64,000 nt of DNA from positions 62,001-126,000 of the forward strand of contig NZ_JAGGNV010000026.1 in NCBI RefSeq assembly GCF_018614955.1. The letters are read 5' to 3'. How positions within the stretch are numbered: the first letter of the stretch is position 1; each line of letters starts with the position of its first letter. Below the pieces are notes generated by a model. That model ran no database searches. It was not told where the DNA came from and worked only from the letters and a program-made list of their open reading frames with translations. Source of the DNA: Variovorax paradoxus. GTDB lineage: Bacteria > Pseudomonadota > Gammaproteobacteria > Burkholderiales > Burkholderiaceae_C. A program made the position numbers and the translations under genes. Positions 35,654 to 43,986 of the stretch are shown piece after piece.

Positions 35654-35682
35654 TTGACACATATCGTACGCACGTGTACGGT
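35654..35682 (+). promoter_or_regulatory. Predicted sigma70 promoter overlapping operator copy H
   Basis: TTGACA at 35654-35659, a 17-bp spacer and TACGGT at 35677-35682. The spacer and part of the -10 are occupied by the palindrome, so a bound dimer should exclude RNA polymerase. Best-defined promoter in the window. Confidence 0.5.
35666..35679. promoter_or_regulatory. Palindromic operator copy H
   Basis: GTACGC-AC-GTGTAC, full match to the consensus, 63 bp before the acyl-CoA dehydrogenase start at 35742. Confidence 0.7.
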
Positions 35683-35741
35683 CTACCAGCTCATCAAGAT
35701 CATTCATCGAACGGCCTGGCGCCGCACTTCAGGAGACTTCC

Positions 35742-37010
35742 ATGGATTTCCAACTGCCCGCCGAGATCACTTCCAAGCTGGCTGAGCTCGACGCCTTCAT
35801 CGACGCCCGGATCAAGCCGCTCGAGCGCGAGAACATGCAGTACTTCGACCATCGCCGCGAATATGCGCGCACCGATTGGGAGAACGACGGACGCCCGCGC
35901 GACGAGTGGCGCGCCCTGATCACCGAGATGGAGGAGCGCGCAGACAAGGCCGGCCACCTGCGCCTGGGCCTGCCCAAGAGCGTGGGCGGGGGCGCGGCGT
36001 CCAACCTGATGATCGCGGCCATCCGCGAGCACCTGGCCGCCAAGGGCCTGGGCCTGCACAACGACCTGCAGGACGAGTCGTCGATCGTCGGCAACTTCCC
36101 CATCGTGCCGGTGCTCGAGGCCTATGGCACGCCCGACCAGAAGAAGTACATCGAGGGGATCATCACCGGCAAGATGCACCTGAGCTTTGCGCTGACCGAG
36201 CCGAACCACGGCAGCGACGCGACCTGGCTGGAGACCACCGGCGTGCGCGCCGAAGACGGCTCGGGCGACTGGATCATCAACGGCATGAAGCGCTGGAACA
36301 GCCAGGTGGCGCGCGCCCATGGCAACCTGGTGTTCGCGCGGACCTCGGGCAAGCCCGGCGACGCCACGGGCATCACGGCCTTCATCGTGCCGACGGACGC
36401 GGAGGGCCACAAGATCCTCTACAACCACTGGACCTTCAACATGCCCAGCGACCACGCCGAGGTCGAGCTGAAGAACGTCCGCGTGCCGGCCGCCGCCATC
36501 CTCTACAAGGAAGGTCAGGGCCTGATGGTGGCGCAGCGCTTCGTCCACGAAAATCGCATCCGCCAGGCCGCGGCCAGCGCCGGCGCCGCCCGCTACTGCA
36601 TCACCCAGGCCGCCAAGTACGCACGTGAGCGCATCGCTTTCGGCGAGCCGCTGTCGAAGAAGCAGGCGATCCAGTTCCCGCTGGTCGAGCTGTACGCCGA
36701 ATGCGAGATGGTGCGCAACTTCATCTTCAAGACCGCATGGCAGATGGACCGCCAGGACGCGCTGGAGATCAGCGACATGGTGTCGATCTGCAACTTCCGC
36801 GCGAACCGCCTGGTGTGCGAGGCTGCCGACCGCGCCATGCAAACGCACGGCGGCGTGGGCTACAGCCGGCACATGCCCTTCGAGCACATCTACCGCCACC
36901 ACCGCCGCTACCGTATCACGGAGGGTTCGGAGGAAGTGCAGATGCGCCGCGTCGCGCAGTACCTGTTCGGCTTTGCGGGCAAGAAGGCCACCTCCAGCGT
37001 GCAGGATTGA
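35742..37010 (+). CDS. Acyl-CoA dehydrogenase, ACAD10/11-like
   Basis: 422 residues, longer than short-chain types because of a charged N-terminal helix region. L-T-E-P-N-H-G-S-D near 147, F-A-R-T-S-G near 191, R-I-A-F-G-E near 290, and a C-terminal Y-R-I-T-E-G-S-E-E-V-Q-M whose Glu is at the catalytic-base position. These features match the dehydrogenase half of ACAD10/ACAD11, in which it is fused to an APH-type kinase. Here the kinase is the very next gene. Probable role: dehydrogenation, or elimination from a phosphorylated hydroxyacyl-CoA. An AGGAGA site precedes the ATG. Confidence 0.88.
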   Translation: MDFQLPAEITSKLAELDAFIDARIKPLERENMQYFDHRREYARTDWENDGRPRDEWRALITEMEERADKAGHLRLGLPKSVGGGAASNLMIAAIREHLAAKGLGLHNDLQDESSIVGNFPIVPVLEAYGTPDQKKYIEGIITGKMHLSFALTEPNHGSDATWLETTGVRAEDGSGDWIINGMKRWNSQVARAHGNLVFARTSGKPGDATGITAFIVPTDAEGHKILYNHWTFNMPSDHAEVELKNVRVPAAAILYKEGQGLMVAQRFVHENRIRQAAASAGAARYCITQAAKYARERIAFGEPLSKKQAIQFPLVELYAECEMVRNFIFKTAWQMDRQDALEISDMVSICNFRANRLVCEAADRAMQTHGGVGYSRHMPFEHIYRHHRRYRITEGSEEVQMRRVAQYLFGFAGKKATSSVQD

Positions 37011-37012
37011 GC

Positions 37013-38071
37013 GTGTCCACCACCATGCAAATGGACGCGGGGCGCGGGGTCGACTTCGAGGTCGCCCGCCTGGACGCCTATCTCCAGGACACGGAGGGCG
37101 CGGGGTCGGTCCCGCTGGAAGTGCGCCGCACCGAAGGGGGCATGTCCAACCCCACGTATTTCCTGCGGCGTGGCGACTGGGAAGCGGTGCTGCGCAAGCA
37201 GCCCGCCGGCGAAGTGCTGCCTTCGGCGCATGCCATCGATCGCGAGTGGCGCATCCTGGCCGCCCTGCAGGACACGGACGTTCCGGTGCCCAGACCCATC
37301 CATTACTGCCACGACCGCGCAGCGCTCGGCACGCCCTTCTACTTGATGGAGCGGCTGAACGGACGGGTGTTCCACGAGTTCGCGACGCCCGGTCTGGTGC
37401 GCGAGGAACGCGCTGCGCTGTTCGACTCGATGGTGCGCACCATGGCGGCCATACACCGGCTGGAGATCGCTGCGCTGGGCTTGTCCGATTACGGCCGGGC
37501 CGGCAATTACTTCGCGCGGCAGCTCAAGCGCTGGTCCGAGCAATGGGGCAAGTTCCGCCAGGGCCCCGACGACAACCCGGCCCTCGATGAGGTGGTCGCG
37601 TGGCTGGCCGCGCGCGTGCCCGAGAGCGAGCTGCAGACGCTGTGCCACGGCGACTTCCGCATCGGCAACATGATGTTCCATCCGACCGAGCCCCGCGTCA
37701 TCGGCGTGCTCGACTGGGAGCTCTCCACGCTGGGCCATCCGCTGGTGGACGTGGCCTTCAACAGCCAGGCATGGCGCATGGCGCCCGACGAGAACGGCGG
37801 CCTGCTCGGACTCGACCTGGCGGCGCTGGGCATTCCCGAGGAGTCCGACTATCTGGAGCGCTACTACCGCCTGGCCGGATCGCGCGAGCGCATGACCACC
37901 TTCCACCAGGTGTTCGCCATGTTCCGCGGCGCTGTCGGCTCCGCGGGCGTGGCCGTGCGAGGCGAGCAGGGCAACGGCTTCCTGCCCGATGCGGCGCGCA
38001 TCGGGCGCAAGCTGGCCCGCGCTTACGCGGGTCGCGGACTGGCGCTGATCAAGGAAAAAGAGGGCGCGTGA
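37013..38071 (+). CDS. APH-family phosphotransferase, ACAD10/11 kinase-domain-like
   Basis: 352 residues from a GTG at 37013 (CAGGA upstream); ATGs at 37025 and 37031 are alternatives. G-G-M-S-N-P-T-Y is the nucleotide loop, L-C-H-G-D-F-R-I-G-N-M the Brenner motif and G-V-L-D-W-E-L-S-T-L-G-H-P the metal/DFG-like segment. This last stretch is the hallmark of the ACAD10/11 kinase family. Predicted to phosphorylate the hydroxyl of a hydroxyacyl-CoA for the dehydrogenase encoded 3 bp upstream. Unlike the other two kinases in the window it has no small partner gene. The stop overlaps the nitroreductase start. Confidence 0.85.
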   Translation: MSTTMQMDAGRGVDFEVARLDAYLQDTEGAGSVPLEVRRTEGGMSNPTYFLRRGDWEAVLRKQPAGEVLPSAHAIDREWRILAALQDTDVPVPRPIHYCHDRAALGTPFYLMERLNGRVFHEFATPGLVREERAALFDSMVRTMAAIHRLEIAALGLSDYGRAGNYFARQLKRWSEQWGKFRQGPDDNPALDEVVAWLAARVPESELQTLCHGDFRIGNMMFHPTEPRVIGVLDWELSTLGHPLVDVAFNSQAWRMAPDENGGLLGLDLAALGIPEESDYLERYYRLAGSRERMTTFHQVFAMFRGAVGSAGVAVRGEQGNGFLPDAARIGRKLARAYAGRGLALIKEKEGA

Positions 38072-38733
38072 TGCGGCTCGACGACGCGATCCGCCAGCGC
38101 CGCTCGGTGCGCGGCTTCCTGCCCGACGAAGTGCCGCGCGAGCTCCTGCGCGAAGTGTTCGAACTGGCCCAGTGGACGCCTTCGAACTGCAACGTGCAGC
38201 CGTGGATTCCGCACGTGGTGTCGGGAAAATCGCTGGCCGCGCTGCGCGAGGCGCTGGTTTCGGCGGCGCGCGCCAACGAGCCCCTCGCGCCTGACTGGCC
38301 CGCCGATGGCAAGTTCGAGGGCGTCTACCGTGAACGCCAATACGACGCGGCGGCACGCCTCTACGGCGCCATGGGCGTGGAGCGGCGCGACGTGAAGGGC
38401 CGCGACGAGGCCTATCTGCGCAACCACATGTTCTTCGACGCGCCGCACGCAGTGCTGGTGTTCATGCAGCAGCCCTTCGACACGCGCGAGGCCACCGACA
38501 TCGGCATGTACGCGCAGACCCTGATGCTCGCGATGACGTCCCGCGGCATCGCCTCGTGCGCCCAGGGCGCGCTCGGGCTGTATCCGCCCATCGTGCGCAA
38601 GACGCTCGGGCTCGCGGAAGACCACCGGCTGCTGTTCGGCATTTCCTTCGGCTTTGAAGACCCCTCGGTGCCCGCGAACGCCGCTCGCACCCTGCGCGTT
38701 CCGCTGGAAGCGGCCGTGCGGTTTCACGACTGA
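38071..38733 (+). CDS. Nitroreductase-family FMN oxidoreductase
   Basis: 220 residues. I-R-Q-R-R-S-V-R-G-F at the N-terminus binds the FMN phosphate; W-T-P-S-N-C-N-V-Q-P-W follows near 38, and G-I-A-S-C-A-Q-G-A near 157 completes the flavin pocket. Members reduce nitro groups, quinones or enones with NAD(P)H; in a beta-oxidation operon an ene-reductase-like reaction is plausible but unproven. TGATG overlap with the kinase. Confidence 0.83.
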   Translation: MRLDDAIRQRRSVRGFLPDEVPRELLREVFELAQWTPSNCNVQPWIPHVVSGKSLAALREALVSAARANEPLAPDWPADGKFEGVYRERQYDAAARLYGAMGVERRDVKGRDEAYLRNHMFFDAPHAVLVFMQQPFDTREATDIGMYAQTLMLAMTSRGIASCAQGALGLYPPIVRKTLGLAEDHRLLFGISFGFEDPSVPANAARTLRVPLEAAVRFHD

Positions 38734-38737
38734 ACTC

Positions 38738-39970
38738 ATGGACGAAATTGCCGTGGTGGGGCCGGGCCTGATGGGCCTGGGCATTGCGCAGGTTTGCGCC
38801 GCGGCAGGTTTGCGCGTGCGGCTGGTGGGTCGCGACGCCGCGTCGGCGCACGCCGGCGCCGCGCGGTTGGCCGCGCAGGTGGGGCGGCAGGTCGAGAAGG
38901 GGCGGTTGGATCGCGCCGCCGCCGAGGCGCTGCTCTCGCGCGTGACGGCGGTCGACGAGATGGACGCGCTGCGCGGCTGCGCCATGGCCATCGAGTCGGC
39001 GCCCGAGGACCGGGCGCTCAAGCGCGATGTGCTGCAGCGCATCGAGCTCGCCTTGGCGCCAGGCGCGCTCATCGCCACCAATACCTCGGGCCTGCCGGTC
39101 AGCGGCCTGGCGACGGCGCTGCGCCGGCCCGAGCGCTTTCTCGGACTGCACTTCTTTTCTCCGGTCGACCGCATGGACCTGGTGGAGGTCGTGCGCGGCC
39201 GCCTGACTGCGCGGGCCACGTTGCAAGAAGCGCTGGCGCTGGTCGAGCGCCTGGGCAAGTCGCCGGTGGTCGTCAGCGACGCGCCGGGCTTTTTCACCTC
39301 GCGGGTCTTCGCCGCCTATCTGGACGAAGCCATCGCCATGGTCGGCGAGGGTGTGGAGCCGCAACGCATCGAGCAGGCCGGGGTGGCGCTCGGTCGCGCA
39401 ATTGCGCCGCTCGCGCTGCTGGACGATATTTCGTTGTCGCTCAACCTGCAGCAGATCCGCCAGGCGCAGGCCGACGGACTGCCGCCCGAGCGTTGCCGTC
39501 CCCTGGCCGAGCCGGTGCTTGCTGCGCTGGTCGCGCGGGGACGCGGCGGCCGGCGCGAGGGCGGCGGCTTCTACGAGCCCGCGGCCGATGGTGCACGCGC
39601 GCTCTGGCCAGGCCTGGCGACGCTCTTCCCCGGTGCCGGCCAACAGCCCGACGCGGACCGCGTCGCCGAGCGCCTGCGCATCGCCGAAGTGGCCGAAGCC
39701 TTGCGCTGCCTCGAAGAGGGCGTGGTCGACAGCGCCGACGAGGCCGACGCGGCCTCGGTGCTGGGGCTGGGCTTTCCCCGGCGCGAGGGCGGCGTGCTGC
39801 GCTGGGCCGAGACGCTGGGCCTCGCCCGCCTTGTCGCGCGTTGCGAGCTGCTGGCCCGCGAGCACGGCGCACGCTTCGCGCCTTCCGACTGGTTGCGCCG
39901 GCACGCCGAACAAGGCGGCGACCTGCGCGACTACCGCCAACCTACCACCCACTCCACGGCGCCCGCATGA
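38738..39970 (+). CDS. 3-hydroxyacyl-CoA dehydrogenase
   Basis: 410 residues. N-terminal Rossmann G-P-G-L-M-G-L-G-I-A-Q, E-S-A-P-E-D near 86 and N-T-S-G near 115, then G-L-H-F-F-S-P-V-D-R-M with the catalytic His, and S-D-A-P-G-F-F-T-S-R-V-F-A-A-Y at the domain junction. About 290 residues cover the standard two domains. The remaining C-terminal 100 residues form a second helical 3HCDH repeat. Oxidises (S)-3-hydroxyacyl-CoA to 3-oxoacyl-CoA with NAD. ATG at 38738 lies 4 bp after the nitroreductase stop; ATGA overlap with the next gene. Confidence 0.88.
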   Translation: MDEIAVVGPGLMGLGIAQVCAAAGLRVRLVGRDAASAHAGAARLAAQVGRQVEKGRLDRAAAEALLSRVTAVDEMDALRGCAMAIESAPEDRALKRDVLQRIELALAPGALIATNTSGLPVSGLATALRRPERFLGLHFFSPVDRMDLVEVVRGRLTARATLQEALALVERLGKSPVVVSDAPGFFTSRVFAAYLDEAIAMVGEGVEPQRIEQAGVALGRAIAPLALLDDISLSLNLQQIRQAQADGLPPERCRPLAEPVLAALVARGRGGRREGGGFYEPAADGARALWPGLATLFPGAGQQPDADRVAERLRIAEVAEALRCLEEGVVDSADEADAASVLGLGFPRREGGVLRWAETLGLARLVARCELLAREHGARFAPSDWLRRHAEQGGDLRDYRQPTTHSTAPA

Positions 39971-41076
39971 CACAAGGTCCTCTTTCAGGTCTTCGCATCC
40001 TCGAACTCGCCGGCATCGGCCCCGCGCCCTTCTGCGGCGCACTGCTGGCCGACTTGGGCGCTGACGTCGTGCGCGTCGACCGCTTGCCGATTCCCGGCCG
40101 TCCGCCGGAGCAGGCGCCGCAGTTCGACTTCTACAACCGCAACAAGCGCTCGGTCGCCTTCGATCTGAAGCAGCCCGCCGGGCTGAAGAGCGTGCTCGAC
40201 CTCGTGCGGCGCGCGGACGTGCTGCTCGAGGGCTTCCGCCCCGGCGTCACCGAGCGGCTGGGCCTGGGTCCGGACGCCTGCCTGGATGCCAACCCGCGCC
40301 TGGTCTATGCACGCATGACCGGCTGGGGGCAGCAGGGGCCGCTGGCAATGGAGGCAGGCCACGACATCAACTACCTGGCGCTGACCGGCGCCCTCGGCTC
40401 CATCGGGCAGCCCGGCCTGCCGCCTCCCGTGCCGCTGAACCTGGTCGCCGATCTCGGCGGCGGGGGCATGTACCTGGCAGTGGGCGTGCTCGCCGCCGTG
40501 ATGGAGGCGCGCAACTCCGGCAAGGGACAGGTCGTGGACGCTGCCATGGTCGACGGCGTGGTTCACCTGATGTCGGCCTTCCAGGCCTTCCGCCAGCAGG
40601 GCACATGGACGGCGAATCGCGGCGAGAACATCGTGGACGGCGGGGCGCCGTTCTATGGCTGCTACGAGACCCGCGACGGCCGCTACCTCGCCGTGGGTGC
40701 CATCGAGCCCCAGTTCTATGCCGCGCTGCTCGGCGTGATGGGCTTGGACGCCGCACAGCTGCCCGGCCAGAACGATCGGAGCGCCTGGCCCGGCATGCGC
40801 GAGCAGTTCGCGGCCGTGTTCCGTACGCGCACTCGCGACGAATGGGTGGCCGCCGCGGCCGGCCGGGATGCCTGCCTGTCGCCGGTGCTGACCATGGACG
40901 AGGCGCCACGCCATCCACACCTGGCGGCCCGGCGCAGCTTCACCGAATTCGACGGCGTGGTCCACCCCTCGCCAGCGCCGCGCCTGTCGCGCACGCCGGG
41001 GTCGCTGCGCCGGCCGGCACCCGCGGCCGGCCAGCACCATGACGAGGTGCTGCGCGACTGGGGCATTCCCGAATAA
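39967..41076 (+). CDS. CaiB/BaiF CoA-transferase family III, alpha-methylacyl-CoA racemase-like
   Basis: 369 residues. G-I-G-P-A-P-F-C-G-A-L-L-A-D-L-G-A-D-V-V near 14-33 is the racemase-type start. A-G-H-D-I-N-Y-L-A-L-T-G-A near 127 and N-L-V-A-D-L-G-G-G-G-M near 156 contain the His and Asp that carry out 1,1-proton transfer in alpha-methylacyl-CoA racemase. This points to 2-methyl-branched acyl-CoA esters as substrates, matching terpenoid, sterol-side-chain or branched-acid catabolism. Last gene of the 35.7-41.1 kb operon. Confidence 0.85.
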   Translation: MTQGPLSGLRILELAGIGPAPFCGALLADLGADVVRVDRLPIPGRPPEQAPQFDFYNRNKRSVAFDLKQPAGLKSVLDLVRRADVLLEGFRPGVTERLGLGPDACLDANPRLVYARMTGWGQQGPLAMEAGHDINYLALTGALGSIGQPGLPPPVPLNLVADLGGGGMYLAVGVLAAVMEARNSGKGQVVDAAMVDGVVHLMSAFQAFRQQGTWTANRGENIVDGGAPFYGCYETRDGRYLAVGAIEPQFYAALLGVMGLDAAQLPGQNDRSAWPGMREQFAAVFRTRTRDEWVAAAAGRDACLSPVLTMDEAPRHPHLAARRSFTEFDGVVHPSPAPRLSRTPGSLRRPAPAAGQHHDEVLRDWGIPE

Positions 41077-41107
41077 AAACACTCGAAGTACTTTGCACGG
41101 CCGAACG

Positions 41108-41121
41108 GTACACTAGCGTAC
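41108..41121. promoter_or_regulatory. Palindromic operator copy I
   Basis: GTACAC-TA-GCGTAC followed by GGTAA, 24 bp before the acyl-CoA dehydrogenase start at 41145. It separates this operon from the upstream one, whose stop is 32 bp earlier. Confidence 0.72.
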
Positions 41122-41144
41122 GGTAACCTTATCTGGGAGACACC

Positions 41145-42296
41145 ATGGTTCTGACCGACGACCAACGCGCGCTGCAGGAGACGGCGCGCCGCTTTGCCCG
41201 TGAGCGGCTGCTGCCCGACTACCAGAAACGCGAAAAGCTGGGCGTGCTCGACCGTTCCCTTCTCAGGCAGATGGGCGAGCTGGGCCTGATGGGCGTCGAC
41301 CTGCCCGAGGAGTACGGCGGGCTGGGCCAGGACGGCGTCACCGCCGGTCTCATTGCCGAAGAGCTCGCCTATGGCGACTTCAACGTCAGCGCCGTGCCGG
41401 TCGGCATTTCGCTGAACGCAGCGATCCTGATCCGTCACGCGCAGCCGGAGGTGATCGAGGAGTGGGTGCCGCGCATGATCCGCGGCGAAGCGGTGGTCGC
41501 AATCTGCCTGACCGAGCCGCGCGGCGGTTCCGACGCCAGCAACCTGCAGCTGCGCGCGCGCCGCGAGGGCGACCATTACGTCATCAATGGCGAAAAAACG
41601 TCCATTACCTTCGCCGATCGGGCCGACGCTTACCTCATCTTCGCGCGCACCGGCACGCCCGAGCAGGGCGCGCATGGCGTGAGCGCCTTCTTCATCCCGT
41701 ACGAAGCGACCAAAGGCATCTCGCGTACGAAGTTCGACGACGTGGGCAGCCACATCATCGGTCGTGGCTCGGTGTTCTTCGACGACGTCGAGGTGCCCGC
41801 AAGCCACATGCTGGGCGAAGCGGGCAAGGGCTTCACCCAGGTCATGCAGGGCTTCGACTACAGCCGCGCGCTGATCGGCCTGCAGTGCTGCGGCGCCGCA
41901 CAGGCCTCGCTGGACGAAGCCTGGGCGTACAGCAAGGAGCGCGAGGCTTTCGGCCGGCCCATCGGGCAGTTCCAGGGCGTGACCTTTCCGCTATCAGAGG
42001 GCGAATCGCACATCGCCGCCATCCGCCAACTGTGCTACCACGCCCTGGCGCTGCGCGACGCCGGCCATCCGCACACCTCGGAAGCCGCGATGTGCAAGTG
42101 GATGGGCCCGCGCTATGCCTTCGACGTTATCCACCAGTGCCTGCTGACCTTCGGCCACTACGGCTGGAGCAAGGACCTGCCGCACCAGCAGCGGATGCGC
42201 GACGTCATGGGCCTGGAGATCGGCGACGGCACTGCCGGCGTGATGAAGCTGATCATCGCCCGCCAACGCATCGGCCGCGTGGCCGTGCAATATTGA
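41145..42296 (+). CDS. Acyl-CoA dehydrogenase (cyclohexanecarboxyl-CoA dehydrogenase-like)
   Basis: 383 residues. L-T-E-P-R-G-G-S-D near 124, E-K-T-S-I-T near 151, R-E-A-F-G-R-P near 266 and C-terminal G-L-E-I-G-D-G-T-A-G-V-M-K. Asp replaces the usual catalytic Glu, as in the paralogue at 17900, with which it shares long blocks such as Q-V-M-x-G-F-D-Y-S-R-A-L. GGGAGA lies 8 bp before the ATG. Leads an operon with a histidine phosphatase, an APH-type kinase and its small partner. Confidence 0.88.
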   Translation: MVLTDDQRALQETARRFARERLLPDYQKREKLGVLDRSLLRQMGELGLMGVDLPEEYGGLGQDGVTAGLIAEELAYGDFNVSAVPVGISLNAAILIRHAQPEVIEEWVPRMIRGEAVVAICLTEPRGGSDASNLQLRARREGDHYVINGEKTSITFADRADAYLIFARTGTPEQGAHGVSAFFIPYEATKGISRTKFDDVGSHIIGRGSVFFDDVEVPASHMLGEAGKGFTQVMQGFDYSRALIGLQCCGAAQASLDEAWAYSKEREAFGRPIGQFQGVTFPLSEGESHIAAIRQLCYHALALRDAGHPHTSEAAMCKWMGPRYAFDVIHQCLLTFGHYGWSKDLPHQQRMRDVMGLEIGDGTAGVMKLIIARQRIGRVAVQY

Positions 42297-42318
42297 GCAG
42301 CGCGGAAAAGCGGCAGCG

Positions 42319-42939
42319 ATGAAGCTGGTTCTTGTGCGGCACGGTCGGCCTGACGAGGAGGACGACCTGCGCCCCCACGACCCGGGCCTGCGCGTCGACG
42401 GGCTGCAACAGGCAGAGGCGGTCGCCGAGCTGCTGGCGCGCGAGCGCATCACGCACATCGTCGCCAGCCCCCTGACGCGCGCAGCGCAAACGGCGCAGCC
42501 CCTGGCCCGTCGCCTGGGCCTGCCGGTCCACACGATCGACGGCTGGGCCGAGGCCGACCGCCACACCAGCCGCTACCGCTCCACCGAGACGCTTCGCGCC
42601 CTGGGCAAGACCGAATGGACGCGCTTCCTCGAAGACCCCATTGCCTACCTGGGCGGCGACAGCGGCGCCTTTCGTGCGCAGGTGCTGCAGGCGCTGGACG
42701 AGACCATCGAGCTCGGCGCCGGCGGACAGGTCGCGGTCTTCACGCACGGCCTGCCCATCAACGTCGTGCTCTCGCACACGCTCGGACTGGAAAAAATCGT
42801 TCATTTCCAGCCGGGCTACGGCTCCGTGTCGCGGCTGCGCATCCTTCCCGCGCCACGCCGCATCGGCGTGGTCAGCGTCAATGAAAGCGGCCACCATCTA
42901 CCAGTCGCCGCGCCTACCCCGGATCTCGCACCGCCATGA
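42319..42939 (+). CDS. Histidine phosphatase (phosphoglycerate-mutase-like)
   Basis: 206 residues. L-V-R-H-G-R-P near residue 4 holds the phosphorylated His; S-P-L-T-R-A-A-Q-T-A near 50, G-W-A-E-A-D near 74 (acid residue) and F-T-H-G-L-P near 141 (second His) complete the active site. Size and pattern suggest a small-molecule or phosphoester phosphatase rather than a glycolytic mutase. Its position between a dehydrogenase and the kinase it overlaps (ATGA) suggests it removes phosphate from an intermediate or proof-reads the kinase (inference). Confidence 0.82.
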   Translation: MKLVLVRHGRPDEEDDLRPHDPGLRVDGLQQAEAVAELLARERITHIVASPLTRAAQTAQPLARRLGLPVHTIDGWAEADRHTSRYRSTETLRALGKTEWTRFLEDPIAYLGGDSGAFRAQVLQALDETIELGAGGQVAVFTHGLPINVVLSHTLGLEKIVHFQPGYGSVSRLRILPAPRRIGVVSVNESGHHLPVAAPTPDLAPP

Positions 42940-43967
42940 ACCCACTCCTGGACGAGGCCGCGCTGGCGCCTCGCATTGCCGACTACCTAGCGCAACAGCT
43001 CGGCCATCCGGTGCGCGTCGGCGCCGTGCGGCGCTTTCCCGTCGGTTTCTCGTGGCTCACCTTCCTGGTGCCCGTGCAGGGCCTGGACGGCGGCGCCGGC
43101 GAACGCGACCTGATCCTGCGGCTGGGCCCGGACTTCGGGCTGTTCGCGCCGTACGAGGCGGGCCCGCAGGTGATGGCGATGCAGTCGCTCGAAGGCAGCG
43201 GCGTGCCGGTGCCGCGCGCCTTCTGGCACAGCGAGGACCCGTCCATCCTGGGCGCGCCTTTCATGTTCTGCGAGAAGGTCTCGGGCTCTGCCGTGGTGCC
43301 CTGGGTGTCGCCCAGCGAACCGCAGCTGCCCGAGGACTACCGCAAGCGCCTGGGAACGCAGTTCATCGACGCGCTGGCGGCGCTTCATCGCGTGGAATGG
43401 CAGGACAAGCCCATTGCCGCCATGGCGCACGACATCACCGCCGAGAACGCCGCCTGGCAGAACGTGGAGCACTGGCAAGGGCTGATCGAGCGCTGGGCCA
43501 TGCGTCCGTACCCGCTGGCCGAGTGGGGCATCCGCTGGCTGAAGTCGCACAAGCCGGTGGCGCCGCGCGTGGCCATCGTGCATGGCGACTACCGCACCGG
43601 CAATTTCCTCGAGCAGGACGGCAACATCACCGCCATCCTGGATTGGGAGCTGGTGCACCTGGGCGACCCGCACGAAGACCTGGCCTGGGTCAGCATGCCG
43701 ATGTACATGGGCGGCAGCCCCTACCTGTGCCGGCTGTGCGAGCCCGAGTGGTTCTATGCCCGCTATGCCGAGCAGGCGGGGGTGGACGTCTCCATGTCCA
43801 CCGTGCGCTACTACCAGGTGTTCTCCATGCTCAAGCTGGCGGCCACCCACATGGCGGCGGCGCGCTGCTTCGAGGAAGGACGCTTCAACGACATGCGCAT
43901 GCCCGCCATGGGCAGCCAGGTGGCCGCCTGCCTGCGCCAGATGGACAAGCTGATCGAGACGGCCTGA
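42936..43967 (+). CDS. APH-family phosphotransferase, probable hydroxyacyl-CoA kinase
   Basis: 343 residues. I-V-H-G-D-Y-R-T-G-N-F near 211 (Brenner motif) and A-I-L-D-W-E-L-V-H-L-G-D-P near 228 define the kinase; P-V-G-F-S-W-L-T-F forms the nucleotide loop region. E-K-V-S-G-S near 112 belongs to the hinge. It is ATGA-coupled to the phosphatase and followed 19 bp later by a small helical protein, repeating the kinase-partner order of 12990-14755. Likely acts on a hydroxyacyl-CoA made in this pathway. Confidence 0.82.
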   Translation: MNPLLDEAALAPRIADYLAQQLGHPVRVGAVRRFPVGFSWLTFLVPVQGLDGGAGERDLILRLGPDFGLFAPYEAGPQVMAMQSLEGSGVPVPRAFWHSEDPSILGAPFMFCEKVSGSAVVPWVSPSEPQLPEDYRKRLGTQFIDALAALHRVEWQDKPIAAMAHDITAENAAWQNVEHWQGLIERWAMRPYPLAEWGIRWLKSHKPVAPRVAIVHGDYRTGNFLEQDGNITAILDWELVHLGDPHEDLAWVSMPMYMGGSPYLCRLCEPEWFYARYAEQAGVDVSMSTVRYYQVFSMLKLAATHMAAARCFEEGRFNDMRMPAMGSQVAACLRQMDKLIETA

Positions 43968-43986
43968 CAGGCCAGGGAACAAGACC

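Noticed and set aside
35666-35679. LysR-type T-N11-A reading of the palindrome
   Set aside because: The outer T and A of the dyad are 10 bases apart, not 11, and sites overlap the promoter rather than lie at about -65.
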